Part shown: positions 9,039-17,342 of the stretch, piece after piece
How the letters are laid out: each line of letters begins with the position of its first letter
Numbering within the stretch: position 1 is the stretch's first letter
Origin: Bradyrhizobium sp. AUGA SZCCT0283
GTDB taxonomy: Bacteria; Pseudomonadota; Alphaproteobacteria; Rhizobiales; Xanthobacteraceae
Length of the DNA: 64,000 nucleotides
Assembly (NCBI RefSeq): GCF_018130385.1
Contig: NZ_JAFCLU010000033.1
Location: forward strand, 1-64,000
Direction of reading: 5' to 3'
The notes under the pieces: model-generated
What the model was told of the DNA's origin: nothing
Databases searched by the model: none
Seen by the model: only the letters and a program-made list of their open reading frames with translations
Program-made: the position numbers and the translations under genes

Positions 9039-11374
9039 CCGGCCGCCCGCCTCGGCGCTGCATTCGCGGCCGCCTCGGCAGGCGCGGGCGCCGGCAGTTG
9101 CATGAGAATGGTTTGACTCGTGGGCGCGATTTCCACGCCGCACTCCTGGAATCGCCGCTTCATGCGGCGGTTGAATTCGCGCTGCACCGGCCAGCGGCCG
9201 GCATCGGTGCAGCGAATCTGGCCGACGATCGAGGCCATCGAGCCGTCCACCTTGTCGACGCCCCACAGTTCGAGATCGCCGCGGATCAAATTCTGGAACT
9301 CCACCTCGCGGCGCATCTCGGCGACGATGTCCCTGAGGATCTGGCCGGCGCGGTCGGTGTCTTCCTTGTAGGAGACGTTGACGCTGACGGCAGCATTGCC
9401 GGCGCCGCGGCTTGAATTGGTGATCGTCGTCACCGCGCTGAACGGCACGATATGCACCGAGCCGTCGCCGGAGCGCAGACGAAGGGTGCGGATCGAGACG
9501 TTTTCCACCACGCCCGACAGGCCCGACAGCGTGACGTTGTCGCCGACCTGGACGGTGTTTTCGAGCAGCAGAAACAACCCGGTGATGAGGTCCTGCACCA
9601 GCTTCTGCGAGCCGAAGCCGATGGCGATACCGACGATGCCGGCGCCGGCCAGCAATGGCGCAACGTTGACGCCGATTTCGCTCAGCGCGGTGAGGCCAAC
9701 GACGGTGACGATCACGCACAGCAGCGCGGTTCGAAGCATCGGCTGAAAGGTGCGTAAGCGCGCCGCGCGCGCGTAATGGCCCTCACGCGACAGCGCATTG
9801 ATCTTGCGATCCAGTAGCGCGTTGCTGACTTCCCAGATCGCCGCCGCCGCCAGCGCGGCAATGCCGACCGTCACCACCGCCGATAGCAACCGGCTGCCGA
9901 TCTGGCCGCCATAGAACCAGACGATGGCATCGACGCCCCAGACCTCCAGCAGCGCAACGAGGCCGATGAAGGCGATCACCGCCGAGACAATGTTGCGCAA
10001 CAGCGGCAGGTAGCGGTTGGCGCGGGTCTCCAGGCCCGGGAAGCGGCGCAAGAGATCCGGGCTGATGCGAAAGCCCCGATCGATCAGGCTCAACACCAGC
10101 ATGGTCGCGAGCCGCATGATCAGCACGACCGCGATGGTGCCGACGAAATATTGCAGCAGCAGCGAGTAGCCGTTGCGGATGTTCAGCGCCCACACCGCCC
10201 ACAGAGCGAGGTCGAGGGCGGTCGCCAGATAATGCCAGAGGCCGGCGACGCGGTTGCGTATCCGGGCCGCCGCTCCGTCGCGGCCGACCGGCGCGCGAAT
10301 GGCCTCGGCGACCTGTCGGCGGCACTGCAGGATGACGACGACGACAAAGAGATGCACGACCAGCATCACCAGGCGCAGCAACGCGGCGTAGCCGGCGCGA
10401 TGCAGGCCCAGCAGCAGCGCCACATTGGCGAAGGCTATCCCGGCGACGGCGACGGTCAAGATGCGGCGCGCCCATATTTCGATATAGGCGGCGGTTTCGG
10501 CGCGAACGCGAAACAGGCCGAATGGCCCGGCCAGCGCCCGCACCACGCAGATCAGCGCGCGCGACAGCGCATAGGCATTGACGACCGCGAGGATCACGAG
10601 CCGGGTGGTTGAGAGATCGCCGATCCCGGTGCCCAGCAACATCGTGGCGATCCCGATGAAGACGAGCACCGGGACCAATTCAAGCGCGAGACGTCCCAGC
10701 ACGAAGGGCAGCCGGACCAGCGACTGCCAGGTGCGCGCCAGGCTGAGGCGCCGCCGATGCAGCGCGGGTGCCGCGGCAACGTCTGCCGCTGACGATGGTG
10801 GATCGGCCACGTCCAGCGCCTGCACCGGGGCTCGCGCGGTTTGCGGAAGCCGCGCTTCCAGAAGCGTCACCGGCCGTTTGATGAGGCGGAACACCAGCCA
10901 CTCGGCGGCAAGAGCGCAGATGAACACCAGCGCCAGCTTCCAGGCGATATCGAGCAGCTGATGATAGGCGGAGGGATCGTTGGCGGTCCGCACGAACCAG
11001 TAATAGAACGCCCGAAAATGCGTCAGCGTCCGCACGACATCCGCGACCTCGCGCGAGATCTCGCCGACCTGCTCGGACACAGTCAGCAGGAGCTGTGCGC
11101 CAAGGCTGTCCGCCGTCAGCGGTATCGCGGATTTCGGCTCGGGCGCCGCCTGCGGTTGCGGCGAGGAATTGGCGATCGCGCGCAGCGTCTCGATCATCTG
11201 AGTGCGCTTGTTGTCGTCGGAAAGGGTCTCGAGCGCCCGCTTCGCCTGATCGGGCGAAAGCACGTCAGCCTTATCGGCGGCAGGGGCAGCCGGCGCAGCG
11301 CCGGGCTGCGCGAAAGCCGGAACAATAAACAAGACGCAGGCGAAGAGAATCGACGGCAGGAGTTTGAGCGACAC
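9035..11374 (-). CDS. Mechanosensitive ion channel, MscS family, large form
   Basis: A 779-residue inner-membrane channel that would open under membrane tension to release solutes. It has a signal peptide (1-22), a periplasmic N-terminal region (about 23-140) and around ten membrane helices (about 145-560). The MscS pore/beta domain follows, with LAGAGIVGIAIGFGSQKLVQ, DLITGLFLLLENTVQVGD and GVVENVSIRTLRLRSGDG (about 575-660). The C-terminal alpha/beta domain ends in a Pro/Ala tail. The size fits the extended MscK/YbdG-like group rather than minimal MscS. The start is GTG with AAGAGG five bases upstream. Confidence 0.88.
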   Translation of the reverse strand: MSLKLLPSILFACVLFIVPAFAQPGAAPAAPAADKADVLSPDQAKRALETLSDDNKRTQMIETLRAIANSSPQPQAAPEPKSAIPLTADSLGAQLLLTVSEQVGEISREVADVVRTLTHFRAFYYWFVRTANDPSAYHQLLDIAWKLALVFICALAAEWLVFRLIKRPVTLLEARLPQTARAPVQALDVADPPSSAADVAAAPALHRRRLSLARTWQSLVRLPFVLGRLALELVPVLVFIGIATMLLGTGIGDLSTTRLVILAVVNAYALSRALICVVRALAGPFGLFRVRAETAAYIEIWARRILTVAVAGIAFANVALLLGLHRAGYAALLRLVMLVVHLFVVVVILQCRRQVAEAIRAPVGRDGAAARIRNRVAGLWHYLATALDLALWAVWALNIRNGYSLLLQYFVGTIAVVLIMRLATMLVLSLIDRGFRISPDLLRRFPGLETRANRYLPLLRNIVSAVIAFIGLVALLEVWGVDAIVWFYGGQIGSRLLSAVVTVGIAALAAAAIWEVSNALLDRKINALSREGHYARAARLRTFQPMLRTALLCVIVTVVGLTALSEIGVNVAPLLAGAGIVGIAIGFGSQKLVQDLITGLFLLLENTVQVGDNVTLSGLSGVVENVSIRTLRLRSGDGSVHIVPFSAVTTITNSSRGAGNAAVSVNVSYKEDTDRAGQILRDIVAEMRREVEFQNLIRGDLELWGVDKVDGSMASIVGQIRCTDAGRWPVQREFNRRMKRRFQECGVEIAPTSQTILMQLPAPAPAEAAANAAPRRAAG

Positions 11375-11606
11375 GAAGACCTCTTTGGAAAAAATGCGCC
11401 CGACGGCGAAACCGGGATAGGCCTCGCCCTCGCGCGTGCGTCATGTCGGATCGCCTGTTTTCGCCGTCATCCTGTGTCGGAAGTTTGCCATAGCGACGGT
11501 TTTCTCTTGGCATTTCGCCCGGCATTTCCGCATCACAAAAATGCCGCAGCGCTTGATCGCCGGGAACTTTGCAATCGCCGCCAAATGCAGGGACGAGCGC
11601 AGCGCC

Positions 11607-12590
11607 CTAGTCAAGTCTGACGCGCGCGGCGGCCTCGCGAAATTCCGCTGATGTGCGCGCCACAAGCTCATCGACCGAAAGCAATTCCGTCACGCCCGAG
11701 ACGGAATGGCCTGCACTCCAGATATCCTTCCAGCGTTTTGGACGGCCCTCGCGCGCACCGATGTCGATGTCCTTGCCGATATCGATCGCGCCACGCTCCG
11801 GCAGATTTTCCGGATCGAGGCCGGCCGCCTCGATCGAGGGGCGCAGCATGTTGGTCTGCAGGCCCGTAAACGCTGACGTCAGCAGGACATCGTCGGCCGT
11901 GCTGGCAACTAACAACTCCTTGTATCTGATATCCGCCATGCTCTCGCGCGTGGCGATGAATTTTGTGCCCATATAGGCGAGATCGCAGCCGAGCGCCTGC
12001 GCGGCACGAAGTGCGTGGCCGTCGGTGATACCGCCCGCCAGCACGATCGGCCCGTCGAAGAAGGCCCGCACCGCACGTACGAACACAAAGGGATTGAGCC
12101 AGCCGGTCTGGCCGCCCGCGCCGGCCGTCAGCAGCACAAGTCCGTCCGCGCCCGCGGCAACGGCACGCTCGGCGTGGCGGATCGAGGCGACGTCGGCAAA
12201 CACCAGCGCGCCGGCGGCGTGCAGCGGCCCGATCACCGGCGCCGGCGATCCGACCGAGGTGATCACCATTTCGGGCCGGTGCCGCAGCAGCACCGCCAGA
12301 TCCTGCTCCAGCCGCGCATTGGAGCGATGCACGATCAGGTTGGCGCACACCGGCGCTGACGGTTTGCCGTTTGCATCCGCATGCGCCTTCAGCCTGATAT
12401 CGATATCCGTCAGCCATTGCTCGAGCTGTTCGGGACTGCGGCAATTTACCGTTGGGAAAGAGCCGATCACGCCGTTGCGGCACGCGGCAACCACAAGCTC
12501 GACACCCGAGACGAGAAACATCGGAGCGGCAATCAGCGGCAGGCTGAGGCGGTCGCGAAAGCGCGAGAGAGGGTCGGTTGGTTGCGTCAT
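11607..12590 (-). CDS. Nitronate monooxygenase-like FMN protein (NPD/2-nitropropane dioxygenase family)
   Basis: A 327-residue TIM-barrel flavoprotein of the family that oxidises alkyl nitronates or reduces related substrates with FMN. It has LIAAPMFLVSG near the N terminus, the phosphate-binding segment LVLLTAGAGGQTG (about 151-163), GPIVLAGGITDGHALRAAQA and YMGTKFIAT. Q161 stands where the paralogue at 20645-21613 has His (GAGGHAG). His in this loop is the proposed catalytic base of characterised NMOs, so the activity may differ. It is divergent from an acyl-CoA ligase, with about 90 bases between starts. Confidence 0.8.
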   Translation of the reverse strand: MTQPTDPLSRFRDRLSLPLIAAPMFLVSGVELVVAACRNGVIGSFPTVNCRSPEQLEQWLTDIDIRLKAHADANGKPSAPVCANLIVHRSNARLEQDLAVLLRHRPEMVITSVGSPAPVIGPLHAAGALVFADVASIRHAERAVAAGADGLVLLTAGAGGQTGWLNPFVFVRAVRAFFDGPIVLAGGITDGHALRAAQALGCDLAYMGTKFIATRESMADIRYKELLVASTADDVLLTSAFTGLQTNMLRPSIEAAGLDPENLPERGAIDIGKDIDIGAREGRPKRWKDIWSAGHSVSGVTELLSVDELVARTSAEFREAAARVRLD

Positions 12591-12678
12591 CCTGGCTTGA
12601 GCCGCTTCCTCTTTGTGCTAGCGTTGCCGCCAACATTGGCACGGGCGAAGGCCAATTACAAAGCAGCGGGAGAAAAGA

Positions 12679-14241
12679 ATGAGCAATCCGCTCTATGCGT
12701 TTCCGGCGGTGTGCGAGCAGACCTTGCGGGCGCTGGCGCGCTACCCGGAGCGGACGGCGTTCAGCTGGCCGGGCGGATCGATCACCTATCGCGGCGCGAC
12801 CGACATGATCGGGCGCATGCAAAGCGTGTTCATGCAGCTGGGCGTCGAGCCCGGCACCCGCGTCGCGTTTCTCAGCGCCAACCGCGCCGACGCCTGGTGC
12901 GCCAGCGTCGCCGCGCAATTATCGCAGCTCGCCATCACCTGGCTGCATCCCTTGGGTTCGCTGGACGATCAGCTATTCCAGCTCGAGGATTCGGAAGCGC
13001 AGATGCTGGTGGTCGATGGCGTGACGTTCCGTGACCGCGGCGGCGAACTCGTCGCGAGGGCCTCGAGCCTGAAAACCGTTTTCACGCTCGGGCCGGCCGA
13101 TTACGGCGCCGATCTCCTGCAGGCGATCGAAGCGACCGGCAGCGCCACGGCGCGCAACTTCGCCGGTCCAGACGACATCGCCACGCTGAACTATACCGGC
13201 GGCACGACGGGAAAATCCAAGGGCGCGCTGCGGCACCACCGCGAACTCGGCGGTTCCACCAGCGCGATCATGGCCGATTTCGAAATTCCGGACACGCCGC
13301 GCTACCTGACGGTGGCTCCGATCAGCCACGTCGCGGGGACCAAAGTGCTGCCGACGCTGATGCGCGGCGGCACGGTGCACATGCTGAAGGGTTTTGATCC
13401 CGAGGCGGTGTTCAAGACCATCGAGCGCGAGAAGATCAACTTCACCCTGTTCGTGCCGACGATGATCTACGTCATGCTCGATCATCCTTCCCTCGACAAG
13501 ACCGACCTCTCCTCGCTCGAACTGTTGCTGTATGGCGCGTCCGCGATGTCGCCGAGCCGGCTGATCGAGGGTATCGAGCGCATCGGGCCGGTGTTCTCGC
13601 AGCTTTACGGCCAGACCGAATGCTATCCCGTGTCGGTGCTGCGCAAGGCCGATCACGATCCCAGGACGCCGGAATTGTTCCTGTCCTGCGGCTTTCCGAT
13701 CGCCGCGTGTCAGGTCAAAATTCTAGACAATGACGACCGGGAAGTCGCTACCGGCGAGGCCGGCGAAATCTGCGTGCGCGCCAGCCATGTGATGGCCGAA
13801 TACTGGAAGCGGCCGGACACGACCGCAGAGACGTTGAAGAGCGGCTGGCTGCACACCGGCGACATCGCGCGATCAGACGAGCGCGGCTACATGTTCATCC
13901 TCGACCGCAAGAAGGACATGATCGTCTCCGGCGGCTTCAACATCTTTCCGCGCGAGGTCGAAGATGTGCTGTCGCAGCATGCCGACGTCGCGATGGTCGC
14001 CGTGGTCGGCGTGCCCGACGACAAATGGGGCGAGGCCGTCACCGCCGTGATAGTCGCCCGCGAAGGCACCCGGCCGAATGCGGATGAGCTGATCAACCTC
14101 GTGAAGGCGAAAAAAGGCTCGGCGCATGCGCCCAAGCACATCAAGTTCGTCACTGAGCTTCCAATGACCGGGGTCGGCAAGGTCGACAAGAAGGTGCTGA
14201 AGGCCGGCTTCTGGACCGGCCGCGACCGGATGGTGGGGTAG
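12679..14241 (+). CDS. AMP-forming acyl-CoA ligase
   Basis: A 520-residue adenylate-forming enzyme that couples a carboxylic acid to CoA using ATP. It has the P-loop-like YTGGTTGKSKGAL (about 172-184), the adenine motif LYGQTECYP (about 311), the hinge region FILDRKKDMIVSGGFNIFPR, and the catalytic C-terminal Lys region GVGKVDKKVLK. The acid is not evident from sequence; relatives act on medium/long-chain or aromatic acids. The RBS GCGGGAGAAA lies upstream of ATG 12679. It is divergently paired with the NMO-like gene. Confidence 0.88.
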   Translation: MSNPLYAFPAVCEQTLRALARYPERTAFSWPGGSITYRGATDMIGRMQSVFMQLGVEPGTRVAFLSANRADAWCASVAAQLSQLAITWLHPLGSLDDQLFQLEDSEAQMLVVDGVTFRDRGGELVARASSLKTVFTLGPADYGADLLQAIEATGSATARNFAGPDDIATLNYTGGTTGKSKGALRHHRELGGSTSAIMADFEIPDTPRYLTVAPISHVAGTKVLPTLMRGGTVHMLKGFDPEAVFKTIEREKINFTLFVPTMIYVMLDHPSLDKTDLSSLELLLYGASAMSPSRLIEGIERIGPVFSQLYGQTECYPVSVLRKADHDPRTPELFLSCGFPIAACQVKILDNDDREVATGEAGEICVRASHVMAEYWKRPDTTAETLKSGWLHTGDIARSDERGYMFILDRKKDMIVSGGFNIFPREVEDVLSQHADVAMVAVVGVPDDKWGEAVTAVIVAREGTRPNADELINLVKAKKGSAHAPKHIKFVTELPMTGVGKVDKKVLKAGFWTGRDRMVG

Positions 14242-14303
14242 GCCTCACACGGTGGAACGATGGTGTCGCGGACGCGGCGCAGCATCCGGGACACGAAAGA
14301 TGC

Positions 14304-14600
14304 CTAGCCGGCCATGCGCCTCTCGATGGCCGCCTTCGACTTGTCGAAATTATTGGGCACCTCGATGTCGACTTCCAACGTCGAGACGGTCTTGCCGCGC
14401 TCCAGCTTGACGATGACCTTGTCGGGATCGAGCTGTATGTGTTTCGACACCACCGCGAGGATTTCCTCCCGCAGCGTGACGAGCAGGTCGGACTGGCCGA
14501 GCAGCCCGCGCTCGTGTGCCAGCAGAATCTGCAGCCGCTCCCGCGCAACGGGGGCAGTCGCTTCGCGGCTGCCGAACAGCCGCAGCAGCCTCATGCTCAT
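14304..14600 (-). CDS. minE: Cell division topological specificity factor MinE
   Basis: A 98-residue partner of MinD that stimulates its ATPase and drives the oscillation which keeps the Z ring off the poles. The N-terminal segment ARERLQILLAHERG (about 20-33) is the MinD-binding helix. The C-terminal half (VDIEVPN) is the dimerisation domain. The ATG at 14600 overlaps the minD stop (ATGA), so the two are translationally coupled. It is the last gene of a leftward minCDE operon. Confidence 0.95.
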   Translation of the reverse strand: MSMRLLRLFGSREATAPVARERLQILLAHERGLLGQSDLLVTLREEILAVVSKHIQLDPDKVIVKLERGKTVSTLEVDIEVPNNFDKSKAAIERRMAG

Positions 14601-15412
14601 GCAGCCCTCCGACCCAGTAGCCGATCCATGAAGCCCTTGCGTTCGGCCGGCACGACCATGGCGACTTCCTCGCCCATCAGGCGGCGCGAGGCGTCGATAT
14701 AGGCGCGGGCCGGCGCGCTCTCGGCATTGTTGAGCGTCACCGGCGTGCCGACATTGGACGCCTTCAGGACATCCTGGCTCTCGGGGATGATGCCGAGCAA
14801 AGGTGTCGCGAGGATTTCCAGGATGTCGTCGATATTGAGCATCTCGCCGCGCGCCGCGCGCGCCGGATCGTAGCGGGTGATCAGGATATGTTTTTCCACG
14901 CGCTCGCCGCGCTCCGCTCTCACCGTCTTTGAATCGAGCATGCCGATGATGCGGTCGGAATCGCGCACCGAGGAAACCTCGGGATTGGTGACGATGACGG
15001 CTTCGTCGGCGTAGCGCATCGCGAGCGTCGCGCCGCGCTCGATGCCGGCCGGGCTGTCGCACAGGATCCAGTCGAACCGGCTCCTGAGTTCGGCGATGAC
15101 GCGGCCGACGCCCTCGTCGGTCAGCGCATCCTTGTCGCGGGTCTGCGAGGCCGGCAGCAGCCAGAGATTTTCGAGGCGCTTGTCGCGGATCAAGGCCTGC
15201 GGCAGCTTGGCGACGCCCTGCACCACGTTGATGAGGTCGAACACCACGCGGCGTTCGGCGCCCATCACGAGATCGAGGTTGCGCAAGCCGACGTCGAAAT
15301 CGACCACCACGACGTTTTGCCCGCTCTGGGCAAGCGCGGCGCCGAGCGCCGCCGTAGAGGTGGTCTTTCCAACGCCTCCCTTGCCTGAGGTAACGACCAG
15401 GACCTTGGCCAT
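14597..15412 (-). CDS. minD: Septum site-determining ATPase MinD
   Basis: A 271-residue ParA/MinD ATPase that recruits MinC to the membrane and is cycled by MinE. It has the deviant Walker A GKGGVGKTT (10-18), VVVDFDVGLRNLDL (switch I/Walker A') and WILCDSPAGIE (Walker B). A C-terminal amphipathic basic helix (RKGFMDRLLGRRAA) serves as the membrane targeting sequence. It lies 19 bases after minC and overlaps minE by four bases. Confidence 0.96.
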   Translation of the reverse strand: MAKVLVVTSGKGGVGKTTSTAALGAALAQSGQNVVVVDFDVGLRNLDLVMGAERRVVFDLINVVQGVAKLPQALIRDKRLENLWLLPASQTRDKDALTDEGVGRVIAELRSRFDWILCDSPAGIERGATLAMRYADEAVIVTNPEVSSVRDSDRIIGMLDSKTVRAERGERVEKHILITRYDPARAARGEMLNIDDILEILATPLLGIIPESQDVLKASNVGTPVTLNNAESAPARAYIDASRRLMGEEVAMVVPAERKGFMDRLLGRRAA

Positions 15413-15431
15413 ACGTGATCTCCTTAGCCGG

Positions 15432-16133
15432 TTAATTCAGCGGGGTAATTTTCATGGTGTCGCCCTGCAGCCAGGCTTGCGCCGGGCGGTTGCGGAGCGA
15501 GACGTCGATTTCTTCTGCAGTCTGGTAGTAGCCGTCGATGGCGAGCAGCTCCGCCTCGATCCTCTGGCAGTAGATCCGCGCATTGGAATTGCCGTTGACA
15601 CCCGCCATCGCGCGGCCGCGCAGCGTGCCGTAGATGTGGATCGATCCGCCGGCGACGATCTCGGCGCCCGACCCGACAGAGCCGAGCACGGTGACATCGC
15701 CCTCCATGAAGACGATCGACTGACCCGAACGCACCGGGCTATCGAGCAGTAGCGACGTCGGCTTCGGCTTGGCTTCGGGCTCGGGCTTCTGCACCGGCTC
15801 GCTGCGCGTGATCACGCAGGCGCGGCCGCCGGTCAGCAGGGGCGGCATGTTTGCCGCGAGGCGCTCTTCCTCCACGCCCTCGATGCCGAGGACGCGAATG
15901 CTGCGCTCGTTGAGGCTGCCGACGAGATGAGCGATGGCGGAGCTACTGAGGTCGACGGCTGCGAGATCGAGCACGATCGGTTTGCCGACGAAATAGCCCG
16001 GCGAGCGCGCCAGCGTAGCGTCGATCTCGGCGAGCCATTCCACGATCGGCACGACGGGGCTGAACACGAACGCGACATAGGAACGGCCGCGCAGCCGGAC
16101 CAATTGACGCGTGGGATCAGCTCGGACGTCCAT
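15432..16133 (-). CDS. minC: Septum site-determining protein MinC
   Basis: A 233-residue FtsZ inhibitor. The N-terminal domain (about 1-105) is the divergent FtsZ-binding part. After a Pro/Lys linker (about 118-130), the C-terminal beta-helix (about 132-230) has the MinC repeat pattern GQSIVFMEGDVTVLGSVGSG, GSIHIYGTLRGRAMAGVNG and ARIYCQRIEAELLAIDG. It is the first gene of minCDE. The promoter must lie in the long gap to its right, where TTAACAA and GTTAACGAGTAATTAATG-like AT-rich sequence occurs (16160-16200). Confidence 0.93.
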   Translation of the reverse strand: MDVRADPTRQLVRLRGRSYVAFVFSPVVPIVEWLAEIDATLARSPGYFVGKPIVLDLAAVDLSSSAIAHLVGSLNERSIRVLGIEGVEEERLAANMPPLLTGGRACVITRSEPVQKPEPEAKPKPTSLLLDSPVRSGQSIVFMEGDVTVLGSVGSGAEIVAGGSIHIYGTLRGRAMAGVNGNSNARIYCQRIEAELLAIDGYYQTAEEIDVSLRNRPAQAWLQGDTMKITPLN

Positions 16134-16402
16134 GATGTTCGACTCGTCTTTCTTATTGAATGGTTAACAATCGGCGAACTTGGTTAACGAGTAATTAATG
16201 CGACAACGCGCGCTGCGCGCAGAAAAGCGCGTAACTGGCGGCAAATCCGGCACATTTGTGGCCGATTCTTGCTGTCGGCGACGGGCGACGCGCGTCAAAC
16301 GCTTTGCGGAAAGGGGTTCCGTGAGTTGTAGTTAACAGAACCTCAACTTACTTTCGTCACGTTTCCGACCTAAATTAGTCCTCGCGCGGTTCCAACAAAC
16401 TT
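16134..16402. promoter_or_regulatory. AT-richer divergent control region upstream of minC
   Basis: This is part of a nearly 600-base gap between minC and the gene at 16728. It is clearly lower in GC than the flanking genes and contains GTTAAC twice (16164-16169 and 16182-16187). A GANTC site (GACTC, about 16140) could be methylated by CcrM in this class. Exact promoters cannot be placed by eye. Confidence 0.35.
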
Positions 16403-16699
16403 ATGTGTGCTGGTGGACTCCTAGGTCTGGCAGCTCGTGCCGTTGGGCAGACGGACATTTGCCGGCAGGGGACTAGGGCAGTGGAAGCCGTGGGGATGGT
16501 GTGGTCGCGAGACATGATCTCGCAGGCAGGTGTCGTCGGACGAAGAGCCGACGCGCTGCACTTTGATTCAAATCTTCCAGGCAAATTTAGCAGCACCTGG
16601 AGAGCGGACGTGGATTGTTCCGCGCGCCTGCTCCATCGTCTTAACCCCTTGTCCGATAAGTCCGCAGCCGTGATCGCCGCCAACAATTCCGCCGGGTAA
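16403..16699 (+). CDS. Doubtful 98-residue ORF in the minC-16728 gap
   Basis: An open frame starts at ATG 16403 (MCAGGLLGLAARAVGQTDIC...) and stops 28 bases before the next gene. There is no clear ribosome binding site, and I recognise no domain. The codon composition is more even than in neighbouring genes. It could equally be a long 5' leader or an RNA. It is recorded because it fills most of an unusually long gap. Confidence 0.25.
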   Translation: MCAGGLLGLAARAVGQTDICRQGTRAVEAVGMVWSRDMISQAGVVGRRADALHFDSNLPGKFSSTWRADVDCSARLLHRLNPLSDKSAAVIAANNSAG

Positions 16700-16727
16700 T
16701 CCGCCAAGTGTTATGAGGAGTATGCGT

Positions 16728-17276
16728 ATGAGTAGTGTGAGTGAGCAGGATCATCTCAATCCCCGCGATCCCCTGTACTACGCGCCGCGCTCGCTGCGTG
16801 AGCGGTCGGCTGCGCGCGGAGCAAGCCCGGAGACGCCGTTTTCTCCGGTGTCGTTCGACTCCCAGCTCGAGAGCGCGGTATCCGATGCGCTGCGGCATCC
16901 CCTCGATCCCGAGGTCATGCACGAACCCGGCCTGGAGTCGAAGAAGGCATTGTGGACCGTCGCGGCACGCTTCGCCGCCGCCATCGGCGTCGCGGCGCTG
17001 GTGGCGCTGTTCTTCGTCGTCGCCGTGCCCGGATCGCGGCAGAGCGATGTTGAGCAGTCGTCGACGTTCGCCAGCGTCGCACAGTCGATCAAGAACGCGC
17101 TGTCTCCATCCGGAGAGGCTGCGCCAAGGCCTGCGATCAACGAGTTCCAGGCCCTTCTCGCCGCCTCGCCGGCGAGCGCTCCGCCGGCGTCGGAGCAGGA
17201 CGGGCAATTGCTCCAGCAGTTCATGCAGTGGCGCGAGAAGCCGGATCCGGCCACGCCACAACGCACCAACCCATAA
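16728..17276 (+). CDS. Single-pass membrane hypothetical protein
   Basis: A 182-residue protein starting at ATG 16728, with GAGGAG 7 bases upstream. A soluble N-terminal part (about 1-70, with NPRDPLYYAPR) precedes one membrane helix (about 77-102, ARFAAAIGVAALVALFFVVA). The periplasmic C-terminal part is Ser/Ala/Pro-rich and ends with QLLQQFMQWREKPDP. It is 66 bases upstream of, and co-oriented with, the binding protein gene, so they may share a transcript. Function is unknown. Confidence 0.65.
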   Translation: MSSVSEQDHLNPRDPLYYAPRSLRERSAARGASPETPFSPVSFDSQLESAVSDALRHPLDPEVMHEPGLESKKALWTVAARFAAAIGVAALVALFFVVAVPGSRQSDVEQSSTFASVAQSIKNALSPSGEAAPRPAINEFQALLAASPASAPPASEQDGQLLQQFMQWREKPDPATPQRTNP

Positions 17277-17342
17277 TCCAGACGGAGGGCTGACAATGCC
17301 TGAGAACCGACTTACAGCGGACTTGTTCTCAAGGAGTTTGCC

